A DNA stretch of 64,000 nt from Gigaspora rosea (GCA_003550325.1 QKWP01000410.1:189172-253171); one strand, 5' to 3'. Positions 48,589 to 61,498 are shown, numbered from the stretch's first letter. The notes: generated from the sequence alone by a model not told the origin. Numbers and translations: made by a program.

Positions 48589-49115
48589 GGGGGCATCCAT
48601 AAATAACGTTATATTTGAGGGGGTCCCCCAAAATATAACGATTTTCCACTATGTAGGGGGTCCCCCCAACATAACGCAATTTTTTTATTAAAATTTGTCT
48701 AAAACTTGATCCAGTGGTCCAAATTGAATGATTTTGGTACCATTCAAATTGCCTCGAGAAGAGGATTCGAATGGTACCAATTTCATTTGATTTGGACCAC
48801 TGGGTCACGTTTTATTAACGAAATACTATTGGTTATTATGTTTTCTTATAAAATTACTATAAAATCAATAGTATTTCGTTAATAAAACGTGATCCAGTAA
48901 TCCAAATGAAATGATTTTGGTACTATTGGATTCGTCTCATAGAGACGAATCGAATGGTACCAAATTATCCAGATTGGACCACTGGGTCATAATATATTCA
49001 AGTGTTTGTAAAATTTTATATATAAATATACGGATTTTGAAAATTTTTTTTATATAGTAGAGGGGGGTCCAGCGCTACTATGAGGGCGTACATAACGTTA
49101 TTTATGGATGCCCCC
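48589..49115. mobile_element. Harbinger-like miniature element, TTA duplication
   Basis: Perfect inverted ends of 24 bp: GGGGGCATCCATAAATAACG then TTAT at the left, complemented at the right, flanked by TTA on both sides (48586-48588, 49116-49118). A 3-bp TTA duplication is the PIF/Harbinger signature. 527 bp. The interior has two hairpins in mirror arrangement, each with GGTACCATTCGAAT-type arms around CGTCTC/GAGACG, joined by CGTTTTATTAACGAAATAC and its complement. No transposase. Confidence 0.8.
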
Positions 49116-49211
49116 TTATCAGCTGCTCTAAATCAGAATCATTACTTCATTCTTATTTCTAAAATTATAGATTGTCATTTTTAAATAGTGCATTAATACA
49201 TGCATTACAGA

Positions 49212-49450
49212 AATAAGTAACTGCGCGATGTTGTCGCACAAAACCAGGAACTGAAAGTAGATTTTCAGCGAGTTACAGGTTAAACCAGTTTTGCGTAAGT
49301 TGTTTTTTTTGCATGTGATAGAGTATGTACAAATATAGAAATATATTCAGAAATCACAAGGATAGATTAACCAATTAGATACAAAAGAGACACCGCATTT
49401 CAAATGCCTGTAAACTATACACTACGTACTTTGTATACCGTTCCTGGTAT
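49212..49450. repeat. Dispersed repeat, copy 2
   Basis: Direct copy of 47752-48011, shorter by a deletion near 49305. The two copies bracket the microsatellite and the Harbinger-like element. They share no features of LTRs beyond being direct repeats. Confidence 0.65.
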
Positions 49451-49989
49451 ATATGTTATAAAATAATATATTAACTTACATTAGTACATAAATATCACAC
49501 GCATGATAAATTAAACAACCAACTGATTTCTTCTCAATCCTCTTTTTATTATCTAATGAATTTTGTAAGTAATGCTAATTTTCTGTTTTAAATATATAAT
49601 GCAATCAAGCATGGGAATTTTGGATTTGTACCCTTCACCATTTTGGATCTAAAAAATTGTGATTGGAGTGTGGAAATTTTAGTATACTATAATGTTTTTG
49701 ATTGCAATATCTAAAAAACCGTGATCAGGATGTGTTTTGAATATGATGATGACTATTCTAACTGATATCTTCTATCTCCTCCAATCTTCTTTCTCTATCA
49801 TTTAATTTGGTGTCCATCTGCACTCGGGTAATGATTATAACATATACTCGTAATTTGTTATTATTTCGTCAATTTATTAAAATTATTCTAATTTTCTGTT
49901 TAAAATATGTAATGCAATCAAACGTGGGAATTTTGAGTTTGTCACTTGTAATAATAAAAAAAAAACAATTGACCAACCCATGTTTTTAG
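49451..49989. repeat. Diverged direct duplication
   Basis: A block starting near 49517 (AACTGATTTCTTCTCAATCC ... TAATGCAATCAAGCATGGGAA) recurs near 49760 (TAACTGATATCTTC ... TAATGCAATCAAACGTGGGAA). It lies directly downstream, on the minus strand, of the coding-like relic that follows and may belong to the same repeated unit. Confidence 0.45.
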
Positions 49990-50650
49990 ACTCAAAATAA
50001 AAATAAAAATCGACTTTGTATGGCTTTAGCTATAAACTTACTGACTATTGCTATATTGTAGTGATTTACTGTAAAAAAATTTATGTACGTCCTTGGGATC
50101 TTGGGAGAGATTTCAAGAATTTCACTTGCTAATTTAACTACTGGTCCAAAACCATTAAGGGTTTGGAGATTTAAAGTTGATTTTTCGTTTTGCATTGTTT
50201 CGCTGACCATTTTTTCAGTTTTTTTTAAAAAAATTTTCTGCATTACTTACTGACCTATTTTTTTCAGTTTTTACAAAAAAAATTTTTTTTAGATTGAATT
50301 GTTCGAATTTTTCATTATTTTTATTCGATAGAGACTTTAATTTCCTGTAATTGGGATAGGGTGATAGAGAAAATGTGATTGCTAACCCTATTTTTTGGAT
50401 CCTTGTTGTGTATAATAAAAATAAATTAAAAAAAATACTATTAACCAACTCGTGTTTTCAGATTACATATTGGATTAACAGTTGTTGTTTCTATCCGATT
50501 TAATGTAAGAATTTGGTTACGAACCTTACCGACTATTGTTGTGGTTATTTACTGTAAAAGAAAATTATTGTGGCCTTAAGAGAGGACTTCAAGAACTTCG
50601 CCCGCCAATTTAGCTACTGGGCCAAAGCTATTAAGGGCTAAGAGAATTAT
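49990..50650 (-). pseudogene. Two tandem copies of an unrecognised coding-like relic
   Basis: On the minus strand, the block about 50215-50090 reads MQNEKSTLNLQTLNGFGPV then VKLASEILEI. A second copy at about 50640-50585 reads ALNSFGPVAKLAGEVLEVL. Between them lies a coiled-coil-like stretch (YRKLKSLSNKNNEKFEQFN) that has a relative at 58300-58620 (reading SKIEQLAQLETKK). The repetition of similar peptides with changed codons suggests a once-coding multi-copy family. Frames are broken and I cannot name it. Confidence 0.45.
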
Positions 50651-52277
50651 AAAAGAATGTATTTATTAATACTGGAAGAGCGGTTTATATACATATCATG
50701 CGTAAAAGGAATAAACCTGTGTTCCAAAAGCTAATTTCTAAAAAACTAACTTCCCAATATACAAAGCGATCCTTTTTATATGTTCACATTTAGAATTACC
50801 CGATTACCAAGAATGAGGTAAGAACTACAACATTTATAAGAAATGTGGTAATGGAATCCATAATGCAGGAATGTAGTAATTCTTACCAGAAATGTGTAAT
50901 AATTTGATCACAATAATGTAGTAATAGAAACGATGCTAAATATAGAAGTGCAGTTTTAAAAGTAGTAAATATGAACATTCGAACATCGTTGTTAGAAATA
51001 TGGGGTAATTATTTTTGAATTTTATATAGTGTCAAAAAATAATTACCCATATAGAGATAGATAGATAAACAAAATTGGTAAGTCTTACATTTTTCTGTAA
51101 CAACTATGCCAACTTATTAGCTAATAAACTATTTTCGTCCATAATCTGGTCACATTTTTCTGTGATATTCAATAAAAAACGTTTAAACGGACAAACTCTG
51201 AATTCGATAGTAGAAACTCTGAATTAGATGGTATAAATAGATAGATAGATAGTATATAGATGTTATAATAGTTACAAATTTGGAATCGCAGTTTTTAAAT
51301 TGATTACTAAAATACGTGACAGCTTTTAGAGGATCCCCAAATTTGACAATCATGTAGACGATCTAGAATGTCGTAACTTTATATATTTGACATATATCGT
51401 AATAATTACCTGTTACAGAATTTAGATTATACCAAATCACAGGTAATCAATTAAAAACGTTCAACCAAATTACATAATATAGATAAGTAAATTACCATAA
51501 ATTCATCAAAAGTCACTAATTTTCCAAATCATGCTCCAAAAAATCACTAATAATCATGGTCATTGCCGTACGTCCAATCAGTTAATCAATTAATTAATCG
51601 ATTATATGCTATGCCAACTGCGATCGTGATGTCAATTGCAAATTTTATAAACAATCAGGTTTTAAATTATCCAGATATTTGAATTTTCTTCAATCACCAT
51701 TCATATACTGTAAATTCCGATACGGTAAGATGATCCTTCTTAACATGCATGGGCCTCATAACAGCTTTAGTTAGTGCAATTCCTAAAGTCAATAATAAAA
51801 AAAGACGCCTTCGTATCTATTTACTGTAAATCCCATACAGTATGATAATCCTTTTTGACACGCATGCGTCTCATAACATATTTAGTTAGCACAATTCCGA
51901 AAGACAATAATAAAAAGACATTTTTTTATTGTAATCATCATGTATTTTATCGAGTCAAAAACCTGTTAAAGCGATGTTCGGTTATACAATTCTCACACAA
52001 TAGATAATTAAGTAAAACATGTACATATCTTATACGCTTAACCCTTTACAACTTCAATGTTCCCACAGTTTCAGTTTTAGCCAACAACCAGTTACCTTAT
52101 AGGTGATAAAACGTCAAAGTGCACAAACCCAATATTTCATTTACAACCAATCAAAAACATCAAAGCACTTAGACTAAAATTCCTACAGTTCTTGATTGAA
52201 CCAATCAAAAACGTTAAAATGTACAAACTCAGAATTAGATAGTAAAAATTATTATATATATATAATTTTAAATATTG
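50651..52277. other. Intergenic; tandem duplication and recurring motif
   Basis: 51000-51050 is a hairpin (TGGGGTAATTATTTTTGA / AAAAAATAATTACCCAT). 51706-51925 is a tandem duplication of about 110 bp (TTACTGTAAAT-CC-ATAC, CTCATAAC, TTTAGTTAG). The phrase CCAATCAAAAACGTTAAA with AGAATTAGATAGTA recurs here several times (around 51172, 52145 and 52200) and near 59795. No gene. Confidence 0.4.
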
Positions 52278-54735
52278 AATAAGTTTTGATCCACTAGTCA
52301 ATTTTTGATGATTTAACTACCAAAATTTTCGCCTCAGTAAGACGATTCTAACAAGCCTAAAATCACTAAATTCTAATCACAGGATCCTAAGATCAACAAA
52401 GATTTGTATTCTATAAACAATCAATAATTAAATATGTCGAATTCGTTGCACCTAAGTTCTATGATGAATACTACGTGCCATATTGATCAGAATCAGATTA
52501 TTTTGGTACCTTTCAATTTGTCTCATTGAGACTAGTGCTCCTAGGTCCGGTCCAGGTCTGGTCTGGTCTGGGTCCAGTTCGGGATCAGGCCAGACTCAGA
52601 CTCTAAATTTTACTAATTACAGACTTCAGACCAGACACAACTATGAGTCTGGTCCGGGTCTGGTCTGAAATCTGCAGACTGGTCTGCATCCGAATATAAT
52701 TATATGTATTTTTTGGCACTGAACAAGTTTACTTAGTGCATTTTGTTAGAATAAATTAGTAAAATTTTATGAATAATAAGATTTTATAGAATTTTATTAA
52801 TAAAATTCTATAAAATTTTATAATTCGCAAATTTTTATTAATTAATTCTAACAAAATGTACTAAGTAAACTTTTTCAGCATCTAAAACGGCTAGTTTGTC
52901 TTTATTTTACTTGAAATTTGGAGAAAAGATGCATAATTTTTGATCAAAAACGTCAAATTTAAGTATCTTTTCTCCAAATTTCAAATAAACTAAAAACAAC
53001 CCTGCTGATTTAATGTCTTTTTAGGTGTTGAACAAGTTTACTTAGTGCATTAATTTAGAAATAATTGGTAAAATTTTGTGAATAAAAGATTTTATAGAAT
53101 TTTATTAGTAAAATTCTATAAAATCTTATGATTCATAAAATTTTACTAATTAATTCTAACAAAATGCACTAAGTAAACTTGTTTAGCACCTAAAAATATA
53201 TTAAATCGGCAGGGTTGTTTTTATTTTACTTGAAATTTGGAGAAAAATGCGAATTTTTGATTAAAAAAGTCAAATTTAAGCATTTTTTCTCCAAATTTCA
53301 AGTAAAATTAAAAACAACACTGCTAAATTAATATATTTTTAGGTGCTAAATGAGTTTACTTGGTGCATAATGTTAGAATTATTTAGTAAAATTTATGAAT
53401 TATAAGATTTTATAGAATTTTATTAATAAAATTCTATAAAATCTTATGATTCACAAATTTTTATTAATTAATTCTAACAAATGCACTAAGTAAGCTTGTT
53501 CAGCACCTAAAAATGTATTAAAACAGCTGGTTTGTTTTTATATTACTTGAAATTTGGAGAAAAAATGTATAATTTTGGATTTTTGATCAAAAAAGTCAAA
53601 TTTAAGCATCTTTTCTCCAAATTTCAAGTAAAATAAAAACAACCTTGCTGATTTAATATATTTTTTTAGGTGCTAAACAAGTTTACTTAGTGCGGTTTGT
53701 AAGAATTAATTAGTAAAATTTTATGAATAATAAGATTTTATAGCATTTTATTAATAAAATTCTATAAAATCTTATAATTCACAAATTTTTATTAATTAAT
53801 TCTAACAAAATGCACTAAGTAAACTTGTTCAGCACCTAAAAATACATTAAATTGGCAGGGTTGTTTTTATTTTACTTGAAATTTGGAGAAAAGATGCTTA
53901 AATTTGACTTTTTTGATCAAAAATCCAAAATTATGCATCTTTTCTCCAAATTTCAAGTAAAATAAAAACAAACTTACTTATTTAATGTATTTTTAGGTGC
54001 TAAACAAGTCTACTTTGTGCGTTTTTTAGAATTAATTAATAAATATTTGCGAATTTTAAGATTTTATAGAATTTTACTAATAAAATTCTATAAAATCTTA
54101 TTATTCACAAAATGTTACTAATTATTTCTAAATTAATGCACTAAGTAAACTTGTTCAACCCCTAAAAATACATTAAATCAGCAGGGTTGTTTTTATTTTA
54201 CTTGAAATTTGGAGATAAGATGTTAAAATTTGTCTTTTTTGATCAAAAATCCAAAATTGTGCATCAAATCTCTAAATTTCAAGCAAAATAAAAACAAACC
54301 AGCCGTTTAATACATTTTTAGGTGCTGAACAAGTTTACTTAGTGCATTTTGTTAAAATAAATTAATAAAAATTTGCGAATTATAAGATTTTATAGAATTT
54401 TATTAATAAAATTCTATAAAAACTTATAATTCATAAAATTTTACTAATTTATTCTAACAAAATGCACTAAGTAAACTTATATAAATATATTCGGGCTCAG
54501 ACCAGTCTGCAGACTTCGGACCAGACTCAGACTTGACTAAAAGTCTGAATATAAAAAATAAATTTGTTTAGTAATTTTAAAAATTAATATTAAAATTACA
54601 CAAAAGTTGAATGATCTTGGGATCCTGTGATTGGATTTTGGTGCTTTTGGACTTGTTAGAATTGTCTCACTGAGATGAACATTTTGGTAGTTGAATCATC
54701 AAAAACAGACCAGTAGATCAAAAGTTATCCAATTT
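52278..54735. repeat. Nested palindrome enclosing a palindromic satellite
   Basis: The outer arms (52278-52405 and 54610-54735) carry the ACTACCAAAAT ... GATTCTAACAAG ... CACAGGATCCTAAGATCA module in mirror image. Inside are GTCTGG/CCAGAC word arrays (52540-52690 and 54490-54550). The left array opens with TAGTGCTCC, like hAT-like ends elsewhere. The core, 52720-54478, is a satellite of about six units of roughly 300-330 bp. Each unit contains palindrome A (GTTTACTTAGTGCA ... TGCACTAAGTAAAC) and palindrome B (CAGGGTTGTTTTTATTTTAC ... GTAAAATAAAAACAACCCTG). No coding capacity. Confidence 0.75.
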
Positions 54736-55324
54736 TTAATATATATATATATATTATTAAATTTTAACCAATCAAATGCTTAGAAAAATTATCAGATGGG
54801 GGGTAGGGGGGTCAGCTACTTAGTGAAACCCTAATCAGGTGATTTCTGGCACTCCCCTTACCTCTATATAATTACAGCTTATATTAAAAATAAATAATGT
54901 GATTTAATAGAAGTAAAAATAAAATTTTATCCATTCTAATCCTATGCTTTGTGTTAAAATCTAAAATTGACACAACCTGATTCTACGCCTTGGCATTAAA
55001 ATATAAAATTAACACAACCTGAACTATTGTTTGGTATTAAATGCTATAATTTATACTACCTGATTTTATGCCTTGGCATTGATTATATAGTTTAAATTTA
55101 TCTGTTAATGCATGCAAGCATATAAATAATAAAAAAAACTATATATGAATAGACGTCTCTTTAGACATAAGGTTATGATAATTAAGCTTAGATAAAATAA
55201 GTGCATAATGATTAAATTGCACATCATAATATATTAATATTATACACATCTTACCAAATATCGCTTCATTAGCTATCGATTTATAAAATTAGTAACTTCA
55301 AGCTACTAATATTTATAAAATAGA
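54736..55324. repeat. Tandem repeat of about 57 bp
   Basis: 54935-55100 holds three to four diverged copies of a unit with GACACAACCTGA, TACGCCTTGGCATTAAAAT and similar phrases. The left part has a short G-rich string (GATGGGGGGTAGGGGGGTC at 54797). No gene. Confidence 0.5.
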
Positions 55325-55419
55325 TGGGTTGCTGTCAATAGAAATCGAGCAGATTGACATTTCAAAAAATTAATTTTTTTGAAATATTAATCTGCTTGAT
55401 TTCTATTGATAGCAGCCCA
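55325..55419. repeat. Near-perfect 95-bp hairpin
   Basis: TGGGTTGCTGTCAATAGAAA pairs with TTTCTATTGATAGCAGCCCA and the match continues through AGCAGATT / AATCTGCT to a central AAAAAAATTAATTTTTTT. It could be a tiny foldback element; no target duplication identified. Confidence 0.75.
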
Positions 55420-55479
55420 GATAATTAATGAAAGCTAAAAGTTTTCTGTTATATCATTAATAATTTTAATTAAATTAAT

Positions 55480-56170
55480 TAAATAAATACACCTAATTTT
55501 CGCTATGAAGAATTATCAGATGATGATAGTAATGATTTGGTGATACTTCACAATTAACTAATGATTCTTCTCAAATACTCATCTTATCAAGTCAATGCAC
55601 CATATAATCTATAATTCTTTATTCGATTATTGGAATGAACTAATGATAGTGGTTTGTTAGCAATGCTTTTGGATCCATAGCTTAAAATGCTCTCTAGTTT
55701 GGATCCAGAAACTCAAAAAAGGGCCAAAGCTGAGGTAACCCGTTAATTTAAAAATATAGCTACTCCAAATCGTGAACAAATAACATCAATATTTACTACT
55801 TCCTCAAATAGTAACAATATTCGTCACAATCATTTACACTCCTTAATTTTTGATATGTCTACTTCAACCTATACTGTATCCAATCCTTTAGCTGAATTAG
55901 AATGCTACCTGGACTCCACACGAACTCCTATCGCTAAAAATAATGTAAATCCATTTGAATGGTGAGCAATTTGAAAAAAAAATTTTCCAACATAGCAAAA
56001 AATTAGCCAGAAAATACCTGTCAATTTCTGCGTCCTCTGTCCCGAGCGAAAGGTTGTTTTCAGATGCAGGTAATTGCATTACTGCAAAGCGAACACAATT
56101 AGATCCTAATTTAGTTAACAAAATAATGTTTTTAAAAAGAAATTCTGTTGTAATCTCGTATTTTTGATTA
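55480..56170 (+). pseudogene. hAT transposase relic, C-terminal dimerisation region
   Basis: Reads SNDLVILHN, then LDPETQKRAKAEVTR, then STYTVSNPLAELECYLDS, then in a shifted frame [20 protein letters not shown] and [20 protein letters not shown] ending [12 protein letters not shown]. The [12 protein letters not shown] motif and the RT-LDP-LV tail are the hAT C-terminal dimerisation domain. Stops upstream and a frame change between PFEW and the C-terminal block show it is not functional. The N-terminal BED finger and catalytic region were not found. It is an obvious source family for the hAT-like miniature elements here, though not necessarily the mobiliser. Confidence 0.85.
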
Positions 56171-57980
56171 TAAAATATAAATAAATAAACTAAATAAACC
56201 AAATCATGTTACTTATCATTTTACTTACCAATATGGTAATGATAATCTGAGCTTCAATTAAATATCTACTTTGTTTATACAGTCAAACATTAGGTTTTCA
56301 TAATTAACAAATAATTGACGTATTTGAAAATAAATAGGATTTTTAAATAGGATTTTTTTAACATAGAATACATTTTGTTTGCATGGTTTTGTTCTAATTC
56401 AGTACTTCTGTACTTTTTCTGTACGATGGTTGTTTTCCATATTTGGTTTTTCCTTTTTTTGCTTTTTTTTTTATATTATTTTAATTAAAATAAATAAAAT
56501 TTTCCTTAGTTACCGTAAAAACTGTCTTTGCCTTGTATACTCTCCTTTAGGAATTAGATCATGCCAAATTATCCTAAAAAATATTTACGTTTTTATATAC
56601 TCTATATTATACATTACTGTATACTTGTTACTCTATTTAAATTTACTATTTCAAATTTGTAAACCATTACTAGAGTACTGCCCACCCCAAACTTACATTT
56701 TATTTATACTTTTTTTAATGAAATTTTTGTTACACATTCTAGTAGATCTCGATTTCAGATAGGCAGATCAGTGCTGATTTTCTTTAAAAAGATCGATTCC
56801 TGAAGTGTATTTAAAACTTCACTGACACGAATGGCTTATGTCTATTTTATGATATAAAAATTACATATTTTATCTACTTTATTCGTATTAATGTTAATCT
56901 TTATATTAATAACCTCAATTACTATTTATTGTTTAAAATAAAGATTAAAATTTTTTCTTATTTATTAAATACCTTATAATAAAACCGCAACAAGCAATCT
57001 AATACAATAGTCTTTTTTAATATTGTGTAAGTTAGAAATTTTTGCCTGAAATTTAATTATTAGCCAATTGGCCATTGGCTGTTTGCCAACCAATTACTAA
57101 AAAAATTGGCCGCAAAAAATTGCCAACACGACCAAATGTACTAAGTAACATGAGTGGCATGAAGTGCCACCCATTGTACTAATTATTCATATAGAATACA
57201 GATTGAACAATTAAATCAAGATTTGTCCAGATTCAGGTTATATACAAAATAGTATTCAGATTTAATTGAATGGCCTTTAATTAAAGAATAGGATCGAGGT
57301 ACTACTACCTTTGTTAACTCTCTTAAGTAATTAATACTACAGTATAAGTGAAGCTGCTATAATTTAAACTTACCTAAAGAATAGTTTTTGTCTTATTACA
57401 AATCTTCATCATGACGACTAATTCACAGGCTGCATCAAACATTTAATTTTATATTTTAGAATATAATTTTATTATTTTACGGTTTCTATAAAACTCGTGG
57501 GGTACAGAAAAATAGAAGATACTGGCTAGTTTCTTATTATAAATTAGAAAAATAAAATAAGATTCTCTAATTTTAATTATGAAACCCCTATTGAAGGATA
57601 TAAAAACTTGATCTGACTCATATGCGTAAATGCACAACCACAATCAATTTTAATTTGGCAATCAATCTAAGTCAAGAAATGAACATGGTGAACAAACCTT
57701 TTAACCCTATCAAAAATATCACTAGTAAAAAAAAAGTTGTGTTATCTAGTAATCGCTTGAAATTCTTGTTCCTTAAATCAAAAAAATTTTCCTTAATAGT
57801 TTCTAAACTTCCTTCAATAAGATCGCTTGCCTAATCATTTTGTACCATACTTATATAAGTTACCAACTATTAATTCACAGAGCGAATTCGATAAATATCT
57901 CGATATATCACAAATACATTTCAATTCTTTTAATAACTTTTTTATAGCATGTAGGGGGTTTTGTTTGATCCCAAAATGAA
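56171..57980. other. Intergenic; hydrophobic open frame judged spurious
   Basis: A 127-codon frame at 56379-56762 is rich in Phe, Leu, Tyr and Ile because of T-rich DNA and shows no domain. 57070-57120 repeats TTGCCAA/TTGGCCA words. 57130-57175 is a short hairpin around GAGTGGCATGAAGTGCCAC. No gene recognised. Confidence 0.4.
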
Positions 57981-60315
57981 TCATTTAGTATGAAGTCGAG
58001 ATGTGTAAAATGCGCATTTTATAATAAAATATGCATGAATGTGCATTAATATGCATGATATATAAAATGCGCATGATACCACATAATAAAAAAACTTTTT
58101 TAATTTTTATCTTTATTATTAAAAATATATCAAAATAAAGATACTATACATTGATTCTTGCCTATATATATATAAATTTTTACAAATTTGTTAATTGTAA
58201 ACTTCATAGTATTATCTTATATAATTTAACACCTGACTCGTGGCTCTGCCACATGAGCTTTGTATAAAATTTTAGAATTTTATTTAAAATCTGTAAATTC
58301 GCATTAGGACACGCAAAGTTGGTTTTTCGTTTTGCATTACCTGCCATCCAATTTTTCAATTTTTTTCAATTTTTTATTTTGTTTTTTTTTTTAGTTTCCA
58401 ATTGTGCCAATTGTTCGATTTTTGACACTTATTTTTCCTCTCTATTTTCATCTGATAGGGACTTAAGTTTTCCATAATTGTCCGATAGGACTGACAGGAA
58501 ACATATGACTGCTGCCCCGATTTTTTGATTTCTTGTTATGCAAAATGAAAATTTAACCTCATATAACCTTAAATGTGAACATTATTTAATTTGCAGAAAA
58601 AGAAGAAAAAATCTGCTATCCGTCCTAAATTTTAAAATCCATAGTGTAAAACAAAAATCAACTTTGCATATAATATTTACAAATATGCTGAGTTGGTTTG
58701 CATTGAATTGTCACAAAAATTTTGTTACTGAACATACTATTCTATTAACTACAGTATATGGTTAAGTTTGAGTTAGTTTGCATTAAAATTATGTTATTAT
58801 AAAATTCTGCCACAGAATTCACACTCTATTTTAATATGGTTGAGCCAGTTTTTATTAGAATTATTTTGATTTTTATCATGGGTTTTTATAAAAAAATTCT
58901 ATTACAAAATTTGTTTGCTATACCAGTAATTGCAATATATAGTGGGTTAGTTTGAATCTGTATAAGATAACTATAAAAAGTTTTTATAATACTCATTACT
59001 CCAATAACAAATAGTATGCAGCTTAGTTTTATTGGCGAATGCCAATTTTAAAATAAGTGGTACAAAAAGAATTTTAGCTCATTGATCACCTTCTAAACAT
59101 AACCGTAATTTTATTGGTTAGTAGATCGACAAAACTACAAGTCACTAAGAAAATTAGTTGATTATCAGATAATCTGAGCAGCAAAAATTCTGACCAAAAA
59201 TTCCAGAAATCAATCATTAAATATTTGATTGAATGTAACTTTTTTTGATATTCGCTAATGTATTCACTGTTTTTTTATTAATTATCTATAGTGGAGCATT
59301 TGTTGTGTTTTTGCACTTGTTCTTGCACTTGCACTTATTCTTGAACTTGAGACCATTATACAAAACGGTTTCAAATTCAGGAATTTTTTAGCCCAAAATA
59401 GTTTGTTTTTTTTTTTTTTAATTTTAATAGTGAGACCTTGCTCTTATCTTTATTAAATTTAATGGAAGCTTTTTACAGTTGGAAAAAATTTCATTATTTA
59501 AATCTAATGCTAAAAAAAAGAACTCAGACATATAGCTAGATAAACAAAAGTAAACCTAGTACTTATCTGTGGCCTAAACCAACCAGAGTGGCCAAGGCTC
59601 ACCTAGATTTGATTATTAGTTAATATACTTGAAGCCCAAAATAGTTTGTAAATATTAGGCAATCAAACAACAAAAGTAAATTTGGAAAATTCATGTTCAC
59701 GATCTTGTGCTGTTTAAGGGCGTTAATAAGGGCATCAAAAAATGATATAATAATTACTCAAATGTTATAACATTTAGTTCACATTTTTCGACCAATCAAA
59801 AATGTTAAAGCGAACAGACCCAGAATTGAAGTATATAGATAGATTAGAAAGTTAATTATACTTATTTTATATTTAATTTTTCTATATAAAAGTTTGATGG
59901 GATAAAATGCGCATAATTCAGAAACATGCGCATTAATGCGCATTCATGCGCATACCCGTATATTCCTGAAAATAAGCAACTTTTTTGGCCAAAAAATTAC
60001 ACGAAAAATGAGGTTGCTTATTTTCAAAATAAAGTATTGAATTTTTAGAAAAATTAAAAAAACGCACTAATAAAAAGTTGTCCAAATGATACCAAATTTT
60101 TACTGTAAGTGTATCTTTATGCGCTGAACAACTTTACTTAATCAACTTTTTGAAGTTTACTTATTAAAAAAAAGTTTTATATGTAGCAACTGTCAACGTG
60201 TTTTTTGAAATTTGAAAAAAATCAGGAGGGTTGCTTATTTTTGGAGTACTATAGCTTATTTTTGGGAATCTACGGTAATTGATGAATCATGCGCATGCAT
60301 GAAACCCATCTCTAC
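57981..60315. repeat. ATGCGCAT word arrays facing each other, relic inside
   Basis: 57990-58080 begins GTCGAGATGTGTAAAATGCG and repeats TGCGCATT and ATGCATGA. 59890-59955 and 60280-60310 repeat ATGCGCAT and end GAAACCCATCTCTAC. GAGATG-G and CATCTC at the outer ends suggest one element of about 2.3 kb, or two related ones. Inside is the coding-like relic at 58300-58620 related to 49990-50650, and palindromic ATAAGCAAC / GTTGCTTAT segments (59970-60250). No target duplication found. Confidence 0.4.
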
Positions 60316-61498
60316 ATAGAACTAACTTTAGCATGCTGTATGTACATGTACTTTCGTTATTTTAACTTCGATCTCTTAAGTATTTGCAACACTTAAAACA
60401 AAAAATTTTGCACTCTCCAATTGGCTATTTCCTCTCCAGAAGCTTGTATTAACGTACCTGGTCCTACCTGGCCCATGCAAGTGTGATTATATGGAAGTCA
60501 TTTTACTATTAAAAAATATCTATAAATATGAAATTATGTGTGATAGTGATTATAAGGATTTGTGACTATATAGAAGGGGTTTTAATAACAAAAAAATCAG
60601 CAACCAAAAACCATGTGATTGTATGGAGTTTGTGATTATATGGGAGGTGACTATAGGGAGGGACGACTGTATATTAATTATTTTAATTACGATTGGTAAA
60701 TTATATACTGTGGCTATGCTATAAATTACATCACAGTACCGCTCTGTATAATTTTATAATAACTATGTAAAGGACCCCGCTATAGTATCTCTGTTACAAA
60801 ATACTCCATACTTGTATATCCTCCCTGTAAATAGTATCTGGGTGGGTATTATTTAATAAATTTGGCAGTTGATTGAAAATACCTGGGCACTGTAGTCAGT
60901 GCCGTATAGTAATTTATACAAGAAAATAATAATAATCACCATAGGTAATTATCATTTGTGATCTACAATGCATAAAAAAATAAACAAAACAAACAACTTT
61001 TATTAAATAAAAATTAAATCTCTTTAATATTAGAGTAAGAGTAAAGGTTAGGAATTAGGATAAAGCTTTATATATAGTAAAATTTAGTGAGAAATTTTTT
61101 TTTGTATAAAAAAAAGTAGCTTTATAGACAAAATTTTAGATTAGAAGCAATTTTAGCAATTTTTTAAAAAAGCTTTTTGTTTTTGTTATACAAAAATTGA
61201 TCTACATATTACATCTGGTCCAGAATTTTAATTGGTAAATTAACTTCAGGTAATAATCACCTGTAGTGTAAATTAGTAATTTCCTTTATACAAAGTTAAA
61301 ATTAATATATTTTTATAAAATTAAGAAAATAATTAAAGTTTTAAAATTAAAAAAATTTTTTAAATATATTTGATCCCCAAATTAATATTAAAACTTTTAT
61401 TTTAAGTTTTACTAAAAATAAAAAAATTAACCACTTTCAAAAAAAATTGTTTAAAATTGGTCTAAAAGTATTATATTTATATATATTGAAATAATTAT
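60316..61498. other. Intergenic; GTGATTATATGG low-complexity patch
   Basis: 60490-60670 repeats GTGATTATATGGGAGGTGA-type words and ends GGGAGGGACGACTGTATAT, the inverted relative of the terminus at 47183. The remainder is AT-rich. AGGTAATTATCA near 60942 and AGGTAATAATCACCTG near 61249 may be a weak inverted pair. No gene. Confidence 0.4.

Noticed and set aside
47752-49450. Direct repeat pair as LTRs of a retroelement
   Set aside because: No polymerase or gag-like coding between them, no primer-binding or polypurine signals, and the units have short inverted ends of their own.
56379-56762. 127-codon hydrophobic frame
   Set aside because: Composition explained by T-rich DNA; no recognisable membrane-protein family and no introns or neighbours supporting a gene.
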